Source: Nautilus pompilius
Lineage: Eukaryota; Mollusca; Cephalopoda; Nautilida; Nautilidae
Length of the DNA: 64,000 bases
Reading direction: 5' to 3'
Assembly (NCBI GenBank): GCA_018389105.1
Contig: JACATO010002186.1
Span: 1,378,501 to 1,442,500, forward strand
The notes under the pieces: model-generated
The model's input: the letters and a program-made list of their open reading frames with translations, nothing else
What the model was told of the DNA's origin: nothing
Database searches by the model: none
Position numbers and translations under genes: made by a program
Shown: in pieces, positions 39,802 through 50,481 of the stretch
How the letters are laid out: each line of letters begins with the position of its first letter
Numbering within the stretch: position 1 is the first letter of the stretch

Positions 39802-39878
39802 AACCGCACGCGAGCGGCCGGCTCTGACCAGGGCCGGGCAAGCCCCTCCCCCGCACACGCGAAAGGTTACTTACTAAC

Positions 39879-40160
39879 CTGCTCGGCTGGAAGCGTGCGG
39901 CCCCTCCGAGTCACTCCGGCGATTAATCCCGACACTCCAGCGAGGCTCCAACAAGTTAGTTACCGCCTACACCAGCAACGAGGCCATGTTGAATCAAAAC
40001 ATTTCCAGTCACGCAGCACGTGGAGCGGGCGGGCGACAGGAGGCGGAGGCGGCGGCTGCTGCTCTCTCTACCGGCGACGACCGCCACGGGCGCGGGCTTT
40101 CCCCCTTCGAGTTTCACTGAAAGACAACAGTAAGGTATCCTCCGGCTGACGGGTAACAAC
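39879..40160 (-). other. candidate non-coding first exon with splice donor (minus strand)
   Basis: Read on the minus strand, the sequence ends GAGCAG followed by GTTAGTAAGTAACC, a good donor with the break after 39,879. Upstream lies a strong Kozak start (ACATGGCC; ATG at 39,987-39,985) opening a six-codon frame, MASLLV, that stops at 39,967, which would act as an upstream open frame in a leader. The GC-rich DNA at 40,160-40,450 would be the promoter. A gene starting here would run left into the CpG-poor 1-38 kb half. The upper limit of the exon is not defined by the sequence, and no coding exon of such a gene was found. Confidence 0.35.
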
Positions 40161-40510
40161 CAGCTTCTTCTGGAGTAATTCCTCGGCCCGTAACAGTTGT
40201 GTCAAAGTTGCCAGTTCCGAAAAGGTCGGCGGCGGCGCCTTGAGCGAGGATCATGGGAGATCACCGCATGTATTCCTGCGCACCGCCGGTCTTAGGAAAT
40301 GTAGGTCAGGCTGCCTTCCTTCAGTCGGCGGCGATGGTGGGTAGGTAGGGAGCCCGGCGTGGCGAGCGAGCGAGCTTCCCCCAGCAGCAGCATCATCAGC
40401 TCTCACAAGCGGATTTTCCTTCGAGCGACGGCACCGAAAAGCTCCGTCGTCACGCTTTCCTCGCATCTTACTCGCTCTTCCTGTTGGTAAATAAAAACCA
40501 TTACTGTCCG

Positions 40511-40567
40511 TCATCTTCATCATCATCATCATCATCTTCATCATCTTCATCATCATCAATCATCATT
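40511..40567. repeat. (CAT)n/(CTT) trinucleotide repeat
   Basis: Imperfect ATC/TTC trinucleotide repeat. Apparent poly-serine (plus) and poly-methionine/lysine (minus) open frames here are products of the repeat. Confidence 0.9.
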
Positions 40568-40790
40568 ATTTTTTATCTTCATCTTCTTTCCTTTTTTTTC
40601 CCTAATTTTCGCTCAAAACGGAACATAATGCACCTTTATGACCACTTACACGTTTTCATTCAGTCGAGGGCGGGGAAAGATGACAATATACTTTTTTCTT
40701 TAAATCCCTTATATGTCTAATTCTCTGCTGTGCAGTCACGGCCGGGTGACTCCTTTCTTCTTCTGTCCCCAGTTAACCTCTCCCGAACGC

Positions 40791-40829
40791 GGGCGCGTGC
40801 GTGCGTGTGTGTGTGTGTGTGTGCGCGCA
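40791..40829. repeat. alternating GC/GT tract
   Basis: GCGCGTGCGTGCG passes into a GT run and ends GTGCGCGC. The alternating purine-pyrimidine pattern favours Z-DNA. Confidence 0.85.
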
Positions 40830-43115
40830 GAGACCTCGGAGTCGAGTGTTTACAATACGACCAAAGTCACCGTTGTAAGTCAGGGCCTAATAAAGATTAC
40901 AATGGTATCAGCAAACATCTTAATTGCGCTATGGAAACCACTTGTGTTCCCTCACGCGAGCAGCAGACGACACTTTGTCGCCAGCCGAAAAGAAACCCAG
41001 AACAAGACAATCGACGATGTACGTGTTAACCCGAAAGGAATATTTTTTTCTCCTCCTTCAGAAGTTGCGCTTAAAGCCCCGGCCGACACTTGTAGCCCTG
41101 CGGGTGTTTCCGGTCAAGCTTCTGGGTCTTGGAGGCTGAGATGCAACGATTACATAAATCTAATTAGAAGTGATGACAATCATACCTCCTTGCACAGCGG
41201 TGTTCAGCCGAACCCTTTTCTAAACAACGAAATAAACGTAATAATATTTATTTTGCGGGCCTGATGACAGTATTCATAAACCCAGGCGAAAATAACTTGG
41301 GGAATTTTCTTTATTAAAATGAGATCTAAGATAATTTTCAGTTTATTTCTCTGCTGCACGCAGCTTTCTCCAGAAGCCAAACGTACAAGAGAGAGAAGCA
41401 CACAAATAACGAAAAGAAAGATACTGCAGGGGGGGAGAACTGTAAAAAAAAAAAAAAAACATTCACAACTTCAGATGTTCTGTGTCCAAATTCTCTTTCC
41501 CCGTTGCAGGCTTCCTGTGTCCCCTTTTCTGATTTACTATGGCGGCTAGGCACGCGACCAATTTTTGGAAAGCTGTGTAAGGAGGATCTTCCAGAGCGAG
41601 TGACTTAACGAAAAGAAAAGTCAGTGCGCTTTGTTTGGAACCAATCTACCCATCTGGGTGAAGACGTCGTTGTCTTTGAGAATACAATGATGCTTTATTA
41701 AAGATGAAGAATCGAGAATCTCCGCCAGGCAGTCGGAACAACCTCAGAGCTGCATTTACCCTGATAATTTATCATCCTTGCTAATGTCTTTGCTCCTACT
41801 TTTTAAATTCATTTAATTACGTCCGTCTTTGTAGTTAAAGAGCGAATGGAACAGAAATATAGGGTTATTCTTCACACGTGGTAGGAACTGCTCTACAGAA
41901 ACAAATTAAGAGTTACATCTCGTTTATAGAGAGACCGGTGTACCTAGTCATTTTATGTGTTTATTTGTAATTTATGAAAATATTCCATGTTATTTTTTCC
42001 ATAATTACTCACTTATGAACAGTTTATTGTTTTACATTTCATGGTTTGCTTAAGTCATTGTCTCGATTTAATTCTCTTAGAAAATACAACTTGTAAATCT
42101 ATATAAACCGGGACACAATTACTCCCCTGCCTGTTCTCTGTAAAATGCATCGTTATGAAAGCTGATATACTTTTAGCTGTTGATATTTGTTATTTTCACC
42201 TATAAGTATTTCAGAATCCCGGCACCCTTCGTAACAATGAGAGCAGCAGTATCTAAAACCGTGGGTCTGTTCGCAGGTTAATTGGAAACGACAGCCTGTT
42301 TTTTAAAGATGCTGGGCTCCAGAAATACTAATGAATTTTTCTTGGCCTTGTTTAGTTTCACACCGCCTCCTCCACTACGCACGATCCAGAGACACATTTA
42401 AACTATAAACCTTGGCAGATGATGTTTTCCAACCGAAAATAAAACTCTCGAGTGGATTTCCATCGCCGATGCTCGGTGTGGAATAACAACCATTGATTTA
42501 GCTAAACGTCCAGTCTATTTTTATCCCCGACTTGCCACGCTGCAGGAACAACAACAAAAAGAGGTGGGGAATCCCTTGACCCTGTTTTTAGGTGACACTC
42601 GCCCGTATAAGAAACTTTTCTCTCCTCGCATTTTTTTTTGTATTTTTTTTCTCATATAAGCGGAACAGATTTTTTAAACTGCGGAATAAACCACAAACTG
42701 GCCCTGCCTCCACCACACACACCCATACGAGATCTAGATCTCCAAAAAGAAAAAGAAGATATTCCGAAAGTACTGCATGTAGGTTGTAGGGATTTTCCAG
42801 CCCGCCTATTACATAACTACTATTCTCCGGATGACGAAAGTAGATGAGTATAGCGTGGGCAGTGGACAAAATGGAAGCCCCCCTCTCTCTCTCTCTCCTC
42901 TCTCTACCCCTTCGGTGTCTGCCGTTGTACGGCGATAATATATATTTTAGAAAATAACAGAGAAAAAACATCAAACTTAATGGAGGGAAGGTTATCATTT
43001 TATTGAATCGCTGTTGTTGCTGATATAAAATTGTAATGAAGCTTATTTGTTAATTCCGTTGTAACTGAAGAGGGGTGATAACTCGAGTACACCCATGTGA
43101 CCACCGAGCCGGGCA

Positions 43116-43123
43116 TGACGTCA
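43116..43123. promoter_or_regulatory. consensus CRE (TGACGTCA)
   Basis: A full palindromic cAMP-response element followed by C, in CpG-rich DNA. The same octamer occurs alone at 49,803-49,810 and 50,474-50,481 and eleven times in the 58-kb array. Confidence 0.6.
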
Positions 43124-43573
43124 CAACGGTCCAAGCTTTGACTGATCTGGCCGAACGAGCGCCATCATCTCTGAACTCAGTCGTAATTTGAGTGATGAAA
43201 ACCTAGATCACACCCGGGTGTTTGTTGTCTCTTCTTTTTTTCAAAATCTTCAAATCACTAAAATAATTTTTATTTCCTAGTTTCTGTCTTTATTCGCTTA
43301 CTTATTTGCTTGTTTACATGCATAGGATTTAATATTAAACTGATGTAATATTTCTTTCGGTTACCTGGGAACCACGTGATCAAAGATGGACACATTTTGC
43401 ACCAATACACAGAAACCGCATTTTGCTGTTCATTTAATGAAGCAATAAGGAATTTCACGGCTAACATCTTATTTATTTACGTGTCTGCCAGTTTTTTTTT
43501 AGAATGGTTTACTTATCTGTCTGTCTACAAATCCGTTTGCGCTCTAACGCTGCTAGCCAATATCTCCAGAGGC

Positions 43574-43644
43574 GTGTTCAAATAAAACCCAGCCGAAAAT
43601 GGACCAGCCGTAATCGTATCCGGCTGGGTTTCATTTGAACGCAC
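43574..43644. repeat. short foldback repeat, copy 1
   Basis: The left arm TTCAAATAAAACCCAGCCG (43,577-43,595) pairs with CGGCTGGGTTTCATTTGAA (43,621-43,639) with one mismatch, around a 25-base loop. A second, more diverged copy lies at 46,027-46,092, so this is a repeated family. Confidence 0.85.
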
Positions 43645-43900
43645 ACAGTATTTCGGTATTCCTACAGCTGTGTATCATTCGCTGTGATTCTGCCAGGTCC
43701 TGGGGTGCAGCTTCCGAAACAACTTTGCCAGATCATTTTTATTTCGGAAATGCTAAGTTTGTATGTATACTTTTTGGAATTATTTCTGCCTTTTCGTTTA
43801 CAAAATCGGAAGTCTGTTCCCCGACTTTCATCTACTTCATTTGTTGTACTCTGAAGATGACTGGTATTCATCGATTACACATTGTCATGTTTTTAAATAA

Positions 43901-43923
43901 ATTTATTTATTTATTTATTATTA

Positions 43924-43957
<34 letters not shown>
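43901..43957. repeat. TTTA/(TTA)n microsatellite
   Basis: TTTA units run into about a dozen TTA units. Similar (TTA)n tracts recur at 48,600, 49,190 and 49,911. Confidence 0.95.
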
Positions 43958-43958
<1 letters not shown>

Positions 43959-45221
43959 TGGAATATAAGAGTTAACGTGTGATATCGTTGGTGGCCGTCT
44001 TCCCCATTCACGAGGAGGCCGTGCGGACGGATCCCTGTCCAGGTCTCCAGGCCTGGAAGACCGCGAGAACTCCTCATTCTCCTGGATGTGGGAGGAATTA
44101 CTCACACACACCCAACTAGAAAATTCCTAAAAACTGTGGAATATGGATTTGAAAAAGAAAATTATTTATTTACAAAAAAAACAACAACATCGACTGAGTT
44201 TTTCTGTCCGAAGTTTTTAAGCTAATGATTTTTTTTAAAAAGCCGCATATTAATAATGTGTTTGGTTGTTGACTTGGTCCCTGTCAACTTCGGTTGTCCC
44301 TCTGACGTCTGAAACCGGTGCTGGATGTGAAGCTAGTGAACTGCTGCTGACTCGGTGTCAGGGTGGACATCGAAACCTTCAACTGCTTCAGTCGTGTTGT
44401 ACCTCAGTGATACTGACGAAACTATGGAGATACATTTTCAAAAAAAAGGGAACATCGCAGACTGTACTGAAGATCACTGCTAAACGAAATCCGTGTCCAG
44501 AGGAATTTTTAGCAAAATTTAGACTAATTCAAAATGGTAGACAAACTTGTTTACTTTTCTGATAAAATAAGAAAGATGGTACAGTTTGCCAATTACACAC
44601 GTTTTTTTTAATGTTTGTAATATAAAATCATATGACTACGCTAATCTGAAAGGGGGGAAAATGAGACATTCTGCCGTATACTGAAGAATACTAAAATATT
44701 CTTTTAGTGACGTGTTTGGTTCTGTTATGGACGTGGATTGACTTAAGCTCCCTGTCGGATCTGCTGCCATAATGAAGGGGAATTTAGCCACTGTAGTGCG
44801 ATAGATGTGAGTTCACAATAGGAATCTTCATGATTACGACTCTTTTACTCTTTTCTTTCTTGAATATGGGGATAAGAAATTTTACAAGTTAGCACCAACT
44901 CTAAACCGCGTTACACATTTGATTCTGAGACTAATCCGCTTATTAACGCGCATTGGCGCTCTGTTTCTGATAGAGGAGAAGACCTTTATCCAACTTAAGG
45001 AATTTGCTGAAGCAGTGCATTTCGGTGCAAATCGTTCAGTATCCAGCAGAAATGATTAATAAACTGAAAAGAGATCTCGAAAACTACTCAATATTACTTC
45101 CGGAATAAAAAAATTACCAAGTCGCAGTGACGCTGTCTGAGTTTCCAATTAAAATCACGCACTGTGAAATGTTTTATAAGTTTTGGTTGGCCTGTTTTAG
45201 GCAGATCGTTGAGCAAACGAA

Positions 45222-45228
45222 TGCGCGC

Positions 45229-45259
<31 letters not shown>

Positions 45260-45262
45260 TGA
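45222..45262. repeat. (GC)n(GT)n alternating tract
   Basis: About eleven GC dinucleotides are followed by nine GT dinucleotides without interruption. It is a strong Z-DNA candidate. Confidence 0.92.
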
Positions 45263-45713
45263 GTGTGGCATCATTGATCAAACACGTACTAACGATGTCA
45301 CATTTCGGAAATGGCACGCGTGCTACGAGCCATCTAGCGGAAATAAAGTTAACTAATATTGGACAAATGAAGTAATCAGTAAATCATTTTGCACCACCAA
45401 GCACCGTCGACCGATCTTCTTCTTTTTGAAATATAATAAAAGCATATTTCGGATTTTCATTTCACGACAGACAGGTCCGCCGGACAGAACAGAGATCTGC
45501 AGAAGTGCCGTCGGAAAACAGTCGAGAGACCAGGCGATCTTCGTGTATTTTAGACTTGGGTTTAGTCCATTTACGAAAGCGCTGGTTAATTTGGTGGAGG
45601 TTTCCGGGTCGCAGGTGAAGGCTGGCGGACGGAGACCAGCCCCGTCCGTCCCCGGCACACCACCGAGGGCAGATAGACAGGAGAATTGTTTAGCCTGGAA
45701 ACAAAGCGCAATT

Positions 45714-45788
45714 TGGACACATGATAACCCAAATAGCGGTGCGGTTTACAGTCACTTAGCTGGGTAAGTGGACACATGATAACCCAAA
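45714..45788 (+). repeat. direct repeat of 19 bp
   Basis: GGACACATGATAACCCAAA occurs at 45,714-45,732 and again at 45,770-45,788, 56 bp apart. Each copy is close to a GTG or AGTG word. It may mark an ancient target duplication or a local tandem duplication. Confidence 0.8.
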
Positions 45789-46026
45789 CTACGCTGCCGA
45801 TAAAATTTCACGTATACTTCCAGTATCAATCAGGCTGATGTGGTCAGGCGAATCAGACACTGGGGGGAACTGCGGGGACGTCGATGTTGTACCGGCGAAT
45901 TCGTGGAGTGTCCTTTGTCTGAAGAGCTCCTGCGGTAAGGGCCCGGTAGACGGCGCGGTGAGTATTCGAGCAGAATGCTCACCGTATTTGTTCTATACAT
46001 ATGTTTATATATAATAGGGACGGCTC

Positions 46027-46092
46027 TTTAAATGAAACTGGGCCAAAATAGCATCGCTGCAGTGGCATCCGAGCCCAGGTTTCATTCGAACG
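46027..46092. repeat. short foldback repeat, copy 2
   Basis: The left arm TTTAAATGAAACTGGGCC pairs imperfectly with GGCTCG-like sequence and AGCCCAGGTTTCATTCGAA (46,072-46,090). The loop is about 27 bases. Arm sequence and size match copy 1 (both contain AAATGAAAC and a CCCAG/CTGGG step), while the loops differ. Confidence 0.7.
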
Positions 46093-47526
46093 TTATCCCT
46101 AGCGCAACTGCAGGGTCCGGAAGGTGGGCTGTCTTGTGTAGGACCCTGAGGCGGTACAGCTATAACTTTGGCTGCAGCTGGCACTAGCGAACCGGCCATC
46201 CTAGAGGCGGACTAATCCTTTAGAGTAAAGTAAAAGCTGATCAAGAAATAACTCGACGGTTTAGTCTTAATGTTGCTGTTTTGCTTGTTTATTTTACCAT
46301 TAGAGCCGAACAAATTAACGACTCGAGAGGGCCGCTGCTAAGTTAGTGGCGTTGAGAGCCGCCCATGATGGCGTCGGCGTCGTCTGTCGTGCCGTCTTGT
46401 CTTTGTGCGGTTCTCTCCAGCTCGAGTATTTCGGTTTCCGGGATCACTGCCTTCCCACCGCCTTCGCCGGTCGGCGCAGCAGCCCAAACGAAACTTCAAC
46501 CAGGACTCAACAGGCTCCGACGTGCTCACGTGGAGCAGGTTTAGGGGCTGCTCACGAGATTCGCTTTACTCGTCCTCGGTTCAGATTAAAGTGAAATGGA
46601 ATTTACCTGATCAGCGGTTTATCGTCCACGGTACCGCAAGAACGAGAGCCAGGTGCTCGAAATGGCCTCCTCCAGAGGGTTCAGTAGAGAGAAACCTGTC
46701 AGAAGTGTGGGCGGATCGGCCGGAATATCCGCCATCTCTCACAGGCGGTACAAACAAAAGGCGAGGAACGACGTTCGTAGACCAGTCACACGATCAGAAT
46801 TTGAAATTAATGCTGAAATAACCGGAAACACGCGCACGAATAGATCCTGAGGGCAGCAAATTCAGGCGCCTTCCTGTTTTGTCTCTTTTTTAAAATCTGG
46901 CGAACGTTTTGTATCGACTGGTGGAAATCGGGAGTCAGTAGCTGCATCCGATCAAACTGCCATCGGTGATCTACTGTGAGACCCTGTATTTAAATCTGAA
47001 AGCCAAACAATGACTGGTAGAAACACTAGAATTTTTACGGACCAAGTCATCTTACCTAATACCAGTTATTCATCGATCTCCTCGAAAATTAGACTGGACA
47101 ATTTTATATAAATTTCGTTCTAAATAGTTTAAACTTGGGATGGAAGTCCCTTTGAGTTAACGTAATGTCTTAATCGGATCGTTTACGTGAGCTAACAACA
47201 GAGCCTGAGTCATTTTGTCTTCTTTTTTTCTCAACAAAAGAATGACATTTCGGCATTATCATTTTAAGAATACATACAGAAAAATTAAAATTACATATAT
47301 TAAAATAAATGACTGTCTTTCAGTTTTTGAATAGTTTCATTGTGAGGGAGTGGAGTCAAGGGATTGGACGTAGTTCTAGAACGTTACGATTGTAATCTTC
47401 GACTTTATTTTAATTCTTTTAACGAGATTCAGTCTGGTTTCTGGCTGAGTTCGTTATTGTGTGGACATATTGAACCACGTCCCTCTGATGGCCCTCGGTG
47501 GGTAATTTCAAACACGAGAATGATGA

Positions 47527-47636
47527 CTCTCTCTCTCTCTCTCTCTCTCTCCTCTCTCTCTGTACCGACGTCGTCATCTCTCTCTCTCTCTGTACTGACG
47601 TCGTCATCTCTCTCTCTGTACTGACGTCGTCATCTC

Positions 47637-47668
<32 letters not shown>

Positions 47669-47765
47669 ACTGGCGTCGTCATCTCTCTCTCTCTCTCTGT
47701 ACTGGCGTCGTCATCTCTCTCTCTGTACTGACGTCGTCATCTCTCTCTCTCTCTGTACTGACGTC

Positions 47766-47806
<41 letters not shown>

Positions 47807-47964
47807 ACTGACGTCGTCATCTCTCTCTCCCTCTCTTTACTGGCGTCGTCATCTCTCTCTCCTCTCTCTCTCTCTCTCTCTGTGTGTGTGTACTGACGTC
47901 GTCATCTCTCTCTCCCTCTCTTTACTGGCGTCGTCATCTCTCTCTCTCTCTCTGTACTGACGTC

Positions 47965-48002
<38 letters not shown>

Positions 48003-48030
48003 CTGACGTCGTCATCTCTCTCTCTCTCAC
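47527..48030 (+). repeat. minisatellite array 1: (CT)n plus TGACGTCGTCA core
   Basis: Thirteen copies of GTACTGACGTCGTCATC (some with GGCGTC or CCGACG) are separated by CT runs of variable length. Three of the CT runs end in GTGTGTGTGTAC. A block of about 84 bp containing a GTGTGTGTGTACTGACG unit and a CTCTCTTTACTGGCG unit occurs twice in a row (from about 47,797 and 47,882), so the array has grown by block duplication. Open frames across it on either strand are repeat artefacts. Confidence 0.95.
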
Positions 48031-48599
48031 GTTTTATTTCTAGTATATTATTCTAAAGGGTTTACGTGACCCGGTAGAGGATGTCTGGCCGTTTGCCCTC
48101 CAGTTACTACAAAACAAGTCGACTGCCACCAGAATTTTTAAATCAAACAAACACTGGCGAATGCTGTAAAATCCAGTGGAATTCTTTCTGCTGGCCCTTT
48201 CTCCCATTTCAAGTAAAATTTCGCCTACATCTTCCCGAACCAGTAACGATGAAAGATAGATTAGAAGAATGAGGGACTCACTAATACATCTATAATAGGA
48301 TATGGCTTCAAAGTTACTTGCATGTCTTTTGAAATTAACACGAGACCAATTTTCTTTTTGAAGTTTTGAGAGAAAAATTACCAAAAATATTATTCTGAAG
48401 TCGCTATGTTACTGTCAATTTAGAAAATATATATAAATCCATTGGTTCTTATAGTTATAAGTAGTTTATTTTGATTATTTTTTTGTTTATTAACATGTAT
48501 ATAGCTAACAGTATGTAAACATAATTAGAAGTATGCGTGTGCATTTAATGTTCTACATAATCACTCATCCACATTGCTGACGATTCTTAACTTTAAACA

Positions 48600-48619
48600 T
48601 ATTATTATTATTATTATTA

Positions 48620-48657
<38 letters not shown>
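48600..48657. repeat. (ATT)n microsatellite
   Basis: About eighteen ATT units with one base deletion near 48,623. Confidence 0.95.
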
Positions 48658-48659
<2 letters not shown>

Positions 48660-49795
48660 GGCTGCGACTGTCAAAACAAATTCACCGATTACCACAAAAG
48701 AACAGATTCTCTCCCCTTTCCTGATCTTTAGTTAGGAAGACAAGCGCCATCTTTACATCACAGCCCCGCTTCTGCACACTTTACTCGAATTAGTCGTTAC
48801 TCGCCATATATTCCGAACAGTGAACCTGACTGGAAAAGTTCCGTTTCGTCTTCCCTTCGCTGGTTGAAACCAGAAGAGAGGCGGGTAGGCGCCTTTCCAG
48901 CCCAAAATATTGTACCATGATCCACGAGTGTAATGAAGAAGCAAATGCATTTTTTTCTTTTTTTTTTTTTAAATAAAGGACCGACTTTTACGACATCGGG
49001 AAGCACCATGGTACTGCTGGATCTTCTGCAACTGCGTCGCAAGTTTCTGCCTCAAACAGAGGCGATTAGTTTAGGATGCAGTAGGGAATCACCCCAAAGA
49101 AAAGCCTATGCATGGGATTTTAAATCCGACTTCACGATGCCACTGGATGATCGTCGTAATATTTTAAACAATCTATGATGAGCCGTGGTATTATTATTAT
49201 TATTATTATTATTTCCAGTAGCTAAATAAAATCTGTGTACCTTAATATTTTAATATCTTCACTGAAGTCCGTTTTTAGGGGTCTGCGAAAGAATGAAAAC
49301 TGACATGACTTTAGATTCCTAATCTCTCCGAAAACTTCTCCGCTGCTGTCTGAAATCTGCAGAACACGATCTGCCCCAGCCTGCAATGTTTGGTCTGCTT
49401 GCTCAATGTCCCTCCCGCCACCCACTCCAAGTAACAATCTTGCATGAATTCTCTAAAAAAAAAAAGCTGATGGCTGACAGAAAGAGAAAAAAAGTGGTTC
49501 AAGTATGGCCGCGTGTCGGTCTCACACCATCGCCCGCTCCACGACACGGAATCCGATAGCTTATTTGTTTAGGTTAGACGCCGTCCTAGACGGACTTGGG
49601 TGTAGGCAAAGATAAACAACATAAACGACCTGTAATGCGACTAATGTTAACTAATTAGAAATGCTTGACTTATTAAAAAGACATTTCGATTATTCATTCA
49701 TTTAATTCTAAATAAATGCCTTATTTTCAGCTGGGACCAGACAACAGAGACTTTTCTGTGCTTTTATTCCCCTCTCTCCGCTGGAAGATGCATTT

Positions 49796-49810
49796 CCGGA
49801 AGTGACGTCA
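49796..49810 (+). promoter_or_regulatory. composite ETS-CRE site
   Basis: CCGGAAGTGACGTCA joins an ETS core (CCGGAAGT) directly to a full CRE, overlapping at GT. This arrangement is well known from broadly active animal promoters bound by ETS factors and CREB/ATF. It sits after a pyrimidine-rich stretch (49,761-49,780). A start site within about 100 bp is possible, but no exon is evident. Confidence 0.5.
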
Positions 49811-50473
49811 CACTAAGCTCTTTCAAAAAATGGTTGATAAGGCGATTATTTTCAGTTTTATTCGCTGGAGGTATCAGTGCCGTCAGACGTTCTTCTTTAT
49901 TTAATCAGAAATTATTATTATTATTATTATTATTATATCTCTAAAAAAAATATTTAAGAATTCAGATTCAGTTCGCCGACATATTCTAATAGCAACTCTT
50001 CTGATGGTCAAAAATACGAACGATGAAATTCATCATTTCCTTAGTAACTCTGCCTTTTCCGATCCCGCGCGGGGACCTCGACAGGAAACCCTTTTGATTT
50101 CAGTGTCATGTGATGGTGGTCCGCCATCTCTGTATTGTTGACCGATAGCGTACTGAGAGGTCAGCGTCCTCCACTTTGCAGTTTATCACACGGCATCGGA
50201 GACAAAGCTGACTGATGCAACACAGTGGAGCAGTTCTGAGCACCAGGCCAATTAGCACCACGATGAAAGATAGAATTTCGGGGGGGGAGAGCAAAAAAAG
50301 AGAGACGAGTCAGTACCGTAGTCACCCTAAAGCTCGCGACAGCAAAGTCGCACCTGGCACTGCAGGCGCTGCGACACCATAGAGCAGTCGTGGTAAGCAC
50401 TTCAGTGGCACCCAATGGACCACAATAGTGCAGGAATCGACCAGCAGCCGCCTATAATTATCGGTCAGAGTCG

Positions 50474-50481
50474 TGACGTCA
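50474..50481. promoter_or_regulatory. consensus CRE (TGACGTCA)
   Basis: A full palindromic octamer about 670 bp from the ETS-CRE composite, with a purine-rich GGAAGAGGAGG stretch next to it. Confidence 0.45.

Larger units (their letters stand above)
38700..41560. other. CpG-rich island-like segment
   Basis: GC content and CpG frequency rise steeply here compared with everything to the left. GGCGGCGG-type runs, CACGTG words and long C runs are present. Open frames of 60-180 codons on both strands overlap one another and look like the chance result of GC-rich DNA. The most promoter-like part is 39,860-40,450. Confidence 0.75.
41560..47520. other. non-coding CpG-containing DNA
   Basis: I recognise no protein. 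The stretch holds a (CT)n run (42,880-42,905), AT-rich patches, a TTA microsatellite, two related hairpins, an isolated CRE and a short direct repeat, listed separately. Open frames up to 138 codons (for example 46,405-46,821 and 42,588-42,998) lack any known motif and overlap frames on the other strand. Confidence 0.6.

Noticed and set aside
40251-40559. Minus-strand frame starting with a run of methionine and lysine
   Set aside because: The run is the CAT/CTT microsatellite translated.
40713-41264. 183-codon plus-strand open frame
   Set aside because: It crosses a GT microsatellite, overlaps two other frames and has no recognisable domain. It is likely a chance frame in CpG-rich DNA.
42588-42998. 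136-codon minus-strand open frame
   Set aside because: The RERRERERG stretch comes from a CT microsatellite, and the rest has no similarity that I know.
46405-46821. 138-codon plus-strand open frame
   Set aside because: It overlaps other plus and minus frames of similar quality, and I see no motif or hydrophobic pattern.
47527-48030. Regular repeats with short interspersed cores, resembling a CRISPR array
   Set aside because: The variable parts are CT runs rather than unique spacers, there are no cas genes, and the setting is animal DNA.
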